Shown piece by piece: positions 59,224 to 64,000 of a stretch of 64,000 nucleotides of DNA (the stretch's first letter is position 1; every line of letters starts with the position of its first letter). Made by a program: the position numbers and the translations under genes. The notes beneath the pieces were generated by a model. That model did no database searches. It saw only the letters and a program-made list of their open reading frames with translations, and was not told where the DNA came from. Source of the stretch: Termitomyces sp. T153 (lineage: Eukaryota > Basidiomycota > Agaricomycetes > Agaricales > Lyophyllaceae); assembly GCA_018296165.2 (NCBI GenBank), contig JACKQL020000035.1, positions 310,001-374,000 on the forward strand. Reading direction: 5' to 3'.

Positions 59224-60474
59224 TTGGACCACCAACTCCCCAAGGACTCCCTCCCCCTTGCTGGGCCCCAGGCCCTCCCCCAGGCAACACTGGCCAACCC
59301 CCAAGTGGTGGACCTCCCAACAGGGGACCTCCAGGTGGATGGGGCCCAGTCATGGACAACTTTCCTCCTCAATGTGGAAATGGAAACAACTACTACTACC
59401 TACTATTACTACTATAATGCCAGACCCCTGTCCTGGACTTGAAACACCCAGAATGACACTTGCAAAGCACTGGCTTGAAAAGGCAAGCTCAACATTCAGA
59501 AAGCAGAATTCTTCACTGGTTGCAACTCCCAGAAGTGGAGAATCTTTCTGATGCAATCCCTCACTATGTTCCAAGCTAAGCCCATTACTTTCCAGCTCGA
59601 GAGCTCATGAGTTGCCTTTGCCATGTCATATTTACAGGACATTGCCTTTGATCACTACATGGTGTTGCTCCAGTTCAACCCCAATAACTCCATGCTCTCC
59701 AAATGGCTTGCCTTCACTCAGGAGTTTTTCAGTAAGTTCAGAGTCTTTGACACTGTAGCTGAGGTGGAAGAGAACCTCTTCAATCTCCATATGTGCAACA
59801 ACAGACAATTCACCACCTTCATTGTCTGGTTCAAATGAGGCCTACAGAATGGGATGGAATTACAATGCACTCCAGTTTGCCCTCTTCCATGCCCTTCCCC
59901 AATGAATCAAGGATGTCCTCTGCCTCATGCCAAAACAAACCACATACAACAGATATAAGGCACTGGTCACACAGGTCAATCAATGCTACTGGAAAGACTA
60001 GAGTGAAAATACCACACCCTGCACTATTTGGAACACCTCCAGAAACACCAACTGCCAGGCTAGAGCAACCAACAACAATGGATCCTGGATCTCTGCAACT
60101 CCTGCCAACTCATGCCCTACTTCCCTGCAGGACAAGGACCTCCTAGCACCAACCAGCCCCCAGGACTCTGCTCACCTGCCCAACTCAACACTGCCAGCCT
60201 CCATAAAGCTCTGAAGCTCCTGAATGCCAACTCCAACAACTCTCAGGACTCTGATGATGCTCTGGACTCCATTGACAATCAGGAGGCCCTATGTGCAAAC
60301 AAGATTTGGAGCAGGCTTTGGATTGACATGCCAGAGGAGACTCAGGAGAAGCAATGGAAGGAGAGCACATGCATTCTATGTGGTGAGCAGGGACATTTCA
60401 TTGATAGTTGCCCTAAACACCAGGTGATGGGATGTGCTGTATGGACTATCAATAGAGAAGACTGCAACTCTTAG
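59224..60474 (+). pseudogene. Gypsy element C gag relic with zinc knuckle
   Basis: A Pro/Gly-rich segment (to about 59,350) precedes a capsid region: DIAFDHYMVLLQFNP, MLSKWLAFTQEFFSKF, then, after a shift, LPQRIKDVL and YKALVTQVNQCYW. The last frame ends with a CCHC knuckle, CILCGEQGHFIDSC (60,370-60,411; C-x2-C-x4-H-x4-C), which binds RNA in active elements. Frameshifts occur around 59,400-59,620 and 59,840. Confidence 0.7.
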
Positions 60475-61089
60475 TTTACAGAAAACAAGTCAGCAGTTTA
60501 GGTCTCAAAGATACACTAGACCATAGACCAGACACTAACATCTTCTCTGCCCCAGCTGCATTCCTCTGTGCAATGGTACTCTCTCTGGACAACCTCTCAG
60601 CACATCTCCCATTCCACTCCTCTCACACCCTCCTCCTCCACATCAACCTCCCCTTCTCCACCAACTCCATCCCCACTCTGATCAATAGTGGCACCACTAA
60701 CAACTTCATTGACAAATCCCTGGTGGTGCTTGCTCCCCAACACCTCTGATGCCTCCCCACTCCAATCCTCTTCAAGCTCTTTGATGACAATCCCACCTCC
60801 ACCAGAGACATCACACACTGTGTGGAAATGACTGTGACCTTTGCCAATGGACAACAACAGAACCTCCAGCTATTAGTCACCAAATTACATGCTTTCATCT
60901 CCATAGTCATATGCTTTTCATGGCTCTGCTCCACCAACCCCTGCATTAACTGGCCCAGCCTCACCCTCCACCTCAACTGGGATAGCCTGACCAATTCCAG
61001 ACTAGTTCCTTTCAATGTCTCACCCCACTCCAAGTGCCCCAAAGATACAACTGATGTTCTCTGGACTCCCCCACAGCTCTACTCAAAGT

Positions 61090-64000
61090 TTGTGCAATTA
61101 TTCATCATCAGCATCCAGCACTATGACTCTCCAATGGTTCTCTACACTCTCATTGACAGTGGAGCCTCTGGCACCTTTGTCAGCAACTAACTTGACCTCC
61201 CCCACAACACAAACCCCTAGAGCTTCAACTCTTCACTGGAAGCCCCACCTCAACTAGAATCACCCACTACAATGACAACACCCTTGCTCTTAACAACAGC
61301 TTAAGATTCCAGAACCAGCTCCTTGTCACTCAGCTCCCAGAGTCAACTCTGATAATGCTTGGACTCTCATGGCTGCAGGACATCAGCCCTGACATTGACT
61401 GGAAAAGCCTCACTATGTGGTTCTCCAGTCCCAAGGCAAGCCTACTGGCTGCCATCCCCCTCCACATTTAGTCCCCCTCAAACTCCAATTGTCCCTGACC
61501 TCAACTCCAGCACCTTTAGAGCAACCCAAACCCCCTTGACTCTCAAGGACAACTAAGAAAGGGAAGAAAGCACACCTCCACCTCTCCCTTGAAAAAACTC
61601 ACTAGCTTTCCCCCAACATACCCAGGAATCAATACAAAGGCCCACAGTACTCTGACCAACAATATCAGACCCCTCTGGACAACCCTGCCACAACTTTGGA
61701 CCCAGCTGCTGCTACTCCAACACCCACCCCCATTAATCTGGAAGCCCTTGACATCAAAATCATTGACACCATCCTCTTCACACACATCCTACAAGATAGT
61801 ACCCCTGCTTTCCAACTTCAAATAACACTAGAAGAATACATACATGCAGAAACTACCATGCCAGAACTAAAGACAAAGAATCAAATCCTACATGAAGTAG
61901 TTTCTCCAGAGTCACATGAGTATGCTGATGTGTTCTCTGAAGGGAGCGCCAAAGAACTTCCCCTACACTGCTCTTATGATCATAAGATTGATCTCAAAGA
62001 AGGCACCTCTCCCCCATTTGGCAAGATCTACAAGATGTTGGAAATTGAACTCTGGGCCCTGAAAGATGACCTCAACAATATGCTTGGCAAGGGTTTCATA
62101 TGCCCCTTGATCTCTGCTGCCAACATTCTGGTCCTGTTTGCTAAGAAGAAGGACAGCTCCCTCTGACTCTGTGTTGATTACCAGGGACTCAACAAAGTCA
62201 CCAAAAAGAACCAGTATCCTCTCCCCCTGATCAGAGACCTCATTAACTGTCTCTGCAGTGCTAAGATCTATACAAAAATAGATCTCTGCTCTGGCTACAA
62301 CAACATCTATATCACTCTGGAGCATGAATGGAAAACTGCCTTCCACACCTGCTATGGTTTCTTTGAGTATCTAGTAATGCCTTTTGGAATGACTAACTTC
62401 CCCACCACCTTCCAGTACCTCATGAATAACATCTTCCATGACATGAACAACATCTTTGTTATTGTGTACCTAGATGCCATTCTGATATACTCAAACTTGC
62501 TGGAGGAATATCCAGAGCATGTCCACCACATCCTGAAACAGCTCCAGGAATACCACCTCCATGCTTAATCTGAAAGGTGCTTCTTCCACACCATGGAGGT
62601 TGAATAATTTAGAATTATTGTCACTCCAGACAGTGTATGCATGGACTCAGCCAAGGTTGAAGCCATTCTCAACTGGCCTCTGCCTCAGAATGTCAAGGAG
62701 ATATAGTCCTTGAGGTTTGCTAACTTTTATTGCCAGTTCATCAATAACTACTCTGGAATCACCAAATTCCTCAATTGACTCACACAGAAGGACACCTCTT
62801 GGGACTGGAACAGCAAGTGCCAAAGTGTATTCACCCTCCTCAAAAAAGCCTTCACCCCAATTCTCTACTATTTTGACTCCTCCTTACCAATAGTACTTGA
62901 ATGCAACACATTCAACTATGCCATTGCTGGCATACTCCAGTAGCAAGGATCTCCACTCCATTGCCTTCGACACCCACTCAATGATTACTGCAGAGCTCAA
63001 CTATGACATTTACAACAAAGAACTTCTTGCTATTGTTAAAGCCTTCCACCAGTGGAGGCCTACCTCAAGGGATCTCTGCACTACATCCAAGTCTACTCCA
63101 ACCACAATAACTTGCAATACTTCACCACTACAAAACAGCTCAGCTGCTGTCAAGCTTGCTGGTCTGAAACTCTTTTGGAGTATGACTTCACCATCCACTA
63201 TTGCCCTGGACAACTTGGCATGAAACCCAACACTCACCTGGAGGCTCAACATATACTCAAAGAAGTTGTTTGAGGTGGAGCAGAATGCATTCAACCATTG
63301 AGTGATGATCCCCCCTGAGCATGCTGTGTTGATTATGAACAAAGAAGAGATCATCCACCAAATCAGAAATGCACTCCCAGACCCCTTCTTTACCCAGCAC
63401 AACCCCCACAACAAATCCACTAACAAACTAGAAATTGACCAACCTTCTTGCTATCTCTGGACCACTATCTCCTACTCTGGGAAGTACATATCTATGCTCC
63501 AGACCACAAGTTTATTCACCTTGACATATTCTGGCAGCATCACAATCACAAAACTCCAAGGACATCCAAGAATTTGTAAGACTCTCCAACTCAATTCTAG
63601 GACTTACTTTTAGCCAGAAATGAAGAAGGATGTTATGGGATATGTAAGGGCCTGTGAACTATGTCTCTGGGCCAAAGTACTCTGCTACCACCCCTATGGC
63701 CTGCTGAAGCCCCTCCCCATTGGGTGCCACCCCTGGTCCTCAATATTGATGGATCACATTGTTGAGCTCCTCAACTCTGAAGACTTCACTGCAATCCTCA
63801 TGGTTGTCTGCCACTTCATTAAACAAGCCCTCTTCATCTCCTGCCATACCACCAACAACATTCCAGAGTTTGCCAAGCTGTTTGTTGAACACATATTTTC
63901 CAAGCATGAACTCCTGGATGACATCATCTCCAACTGCTGTCCCCTATTTGTCTCTCACTTTTGGCAATTGTTATGCAAGGCTCTTAAAATCAAGACCAAC
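61090..64000 (+). pseudogene. Gypsy element C pol relic: protease, RT, RNase H, integrase start
   Basis: Protease: TLIDSGASGTFVSN at about 61,149, with the DSG active site, then LGLSWLQDISPDIDW. RT: PLHCSYDHKIDLKEG at about 61,963, [42 protein letters not shown], then YLDAIL at about 62,467, where Gypsy RT should read YLDD. RNase H: IVLECNTFNYAIAGIL at about 62,890, ELLAIVKAFHQWR and VYSNHNNLQYF. Integrase zinc region from about 63,570 and core start (NIDGSH..., about 63,740) to the edge. At least eight in-frame stops lie between the blocks. Confidence 0.78.

Larger units (their letters stand above)
58647..64000 (+). mobile_element. Ty3/Gypsy element C relic, runs off the right edge
   Basis: The domain order gag, protease, RT, RNase H, integrase on the plus strand is that of Ty3/Gypsy. 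Frames are broken by stops and shifts throughout, CpG is nearly absent, and the RT active site is altered. The pre-RT block (HEVVSPESHEYADVFSEGS) links it to the sequence inside family A elements 1 and 2, so the three may belong to related lineages, although its LTRs were not seen. Confidence 0.78.

Noticed and set aside
1..64000. tRNA or rRNA genes
   Set aside because: I looked for tRNA A/B-box pairs and rRNA motifs while reading and saw none I could support. A tRNA search program could still find one.

Overview
The window looks like nuclear DNA of a basidiomycete fungus, probably an Agaricomycete. Genes are split by many introns of about 40-65 nt with GT..AG borders. The best matches I recall for both the host genes and the transposon relics are agaricomycete families. 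Exon structures were worked out by hand from splice signals and reading frame. In every multi-exon model given with a complete start and stop, the spliced length is divisible by three. I made no database comparison.

Left host block (1-10,170). A gene fragment runs off the left edge. It is followed by a compact copper-uptake cluster on the minus strand: a CTR-family copper transporter (3506-4161), then two tandem genes for secreted, probably GPI-anchored BIM1-like/X325 copper-acquisition proteins (2443-3271 and 1195-2022). Both paralogues have a histidine directly after the predicted signal-peptide cleavage site, as expected for a copper-binding LPMO-like fold. A mitochondrial rhodanese gene (4671-5322) is transcribed divergently from the transporter. 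Next come a weak hypothetical gene and a large RNA-binding protein of the RBM26/RBM27 type (PWI, CCCH zinc finger, two RRMs; 6854-9760).

Transposon block (about 10.2-45.0 kb). About 35 kb of nested, decayed elements are almost without CpG: a PIF/Harbinger transposase relic, an RNase H/LINE-like relic, at least three Ty3/Gypsy families, a tyrosine-recombinase retrotransposon (DIRS/Ngaro type), and a repeat-borne protein with Zn2Cys6-type cysteine spacing. One Gypsy family with LTRs of about 1.17 kb can be followed well: a near-complete element (15,398-24,590, target duplication CATAC/CATAT), a truncated second copy (from 27,057), two old LTR fragments, and a younger solo LTR (40,286-41,425) that still carries many CpGs and is flanked by a perfect GACTC duplication. 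No intact element was found.

Right host block (45.0-57.2 kb). It holds a ten-exon branched-chain amino acid aminotransferase gene (45,338-47,065) with two TGACTC motifs in its promoter, a GC-rich gene for a coiled-coil protein with a GATA-like zinc finger (48,613-50,533), a small minus-strand hypothetical gene (51,069-51,657), and about 5.5 kb with no gene I can support.

Right edge (57.2-64.0 kb). A second CpG-poor tract contains another Ty3/Gypsy relic (gag with zinc knuckle, protease, RT, RNase H, start of integrase) that continues past the window.

The most interesting host feature is the physical linkage of the copper transporter with two BIM1-like proteins, families known to cooperate in copper import in Cryptococcus.
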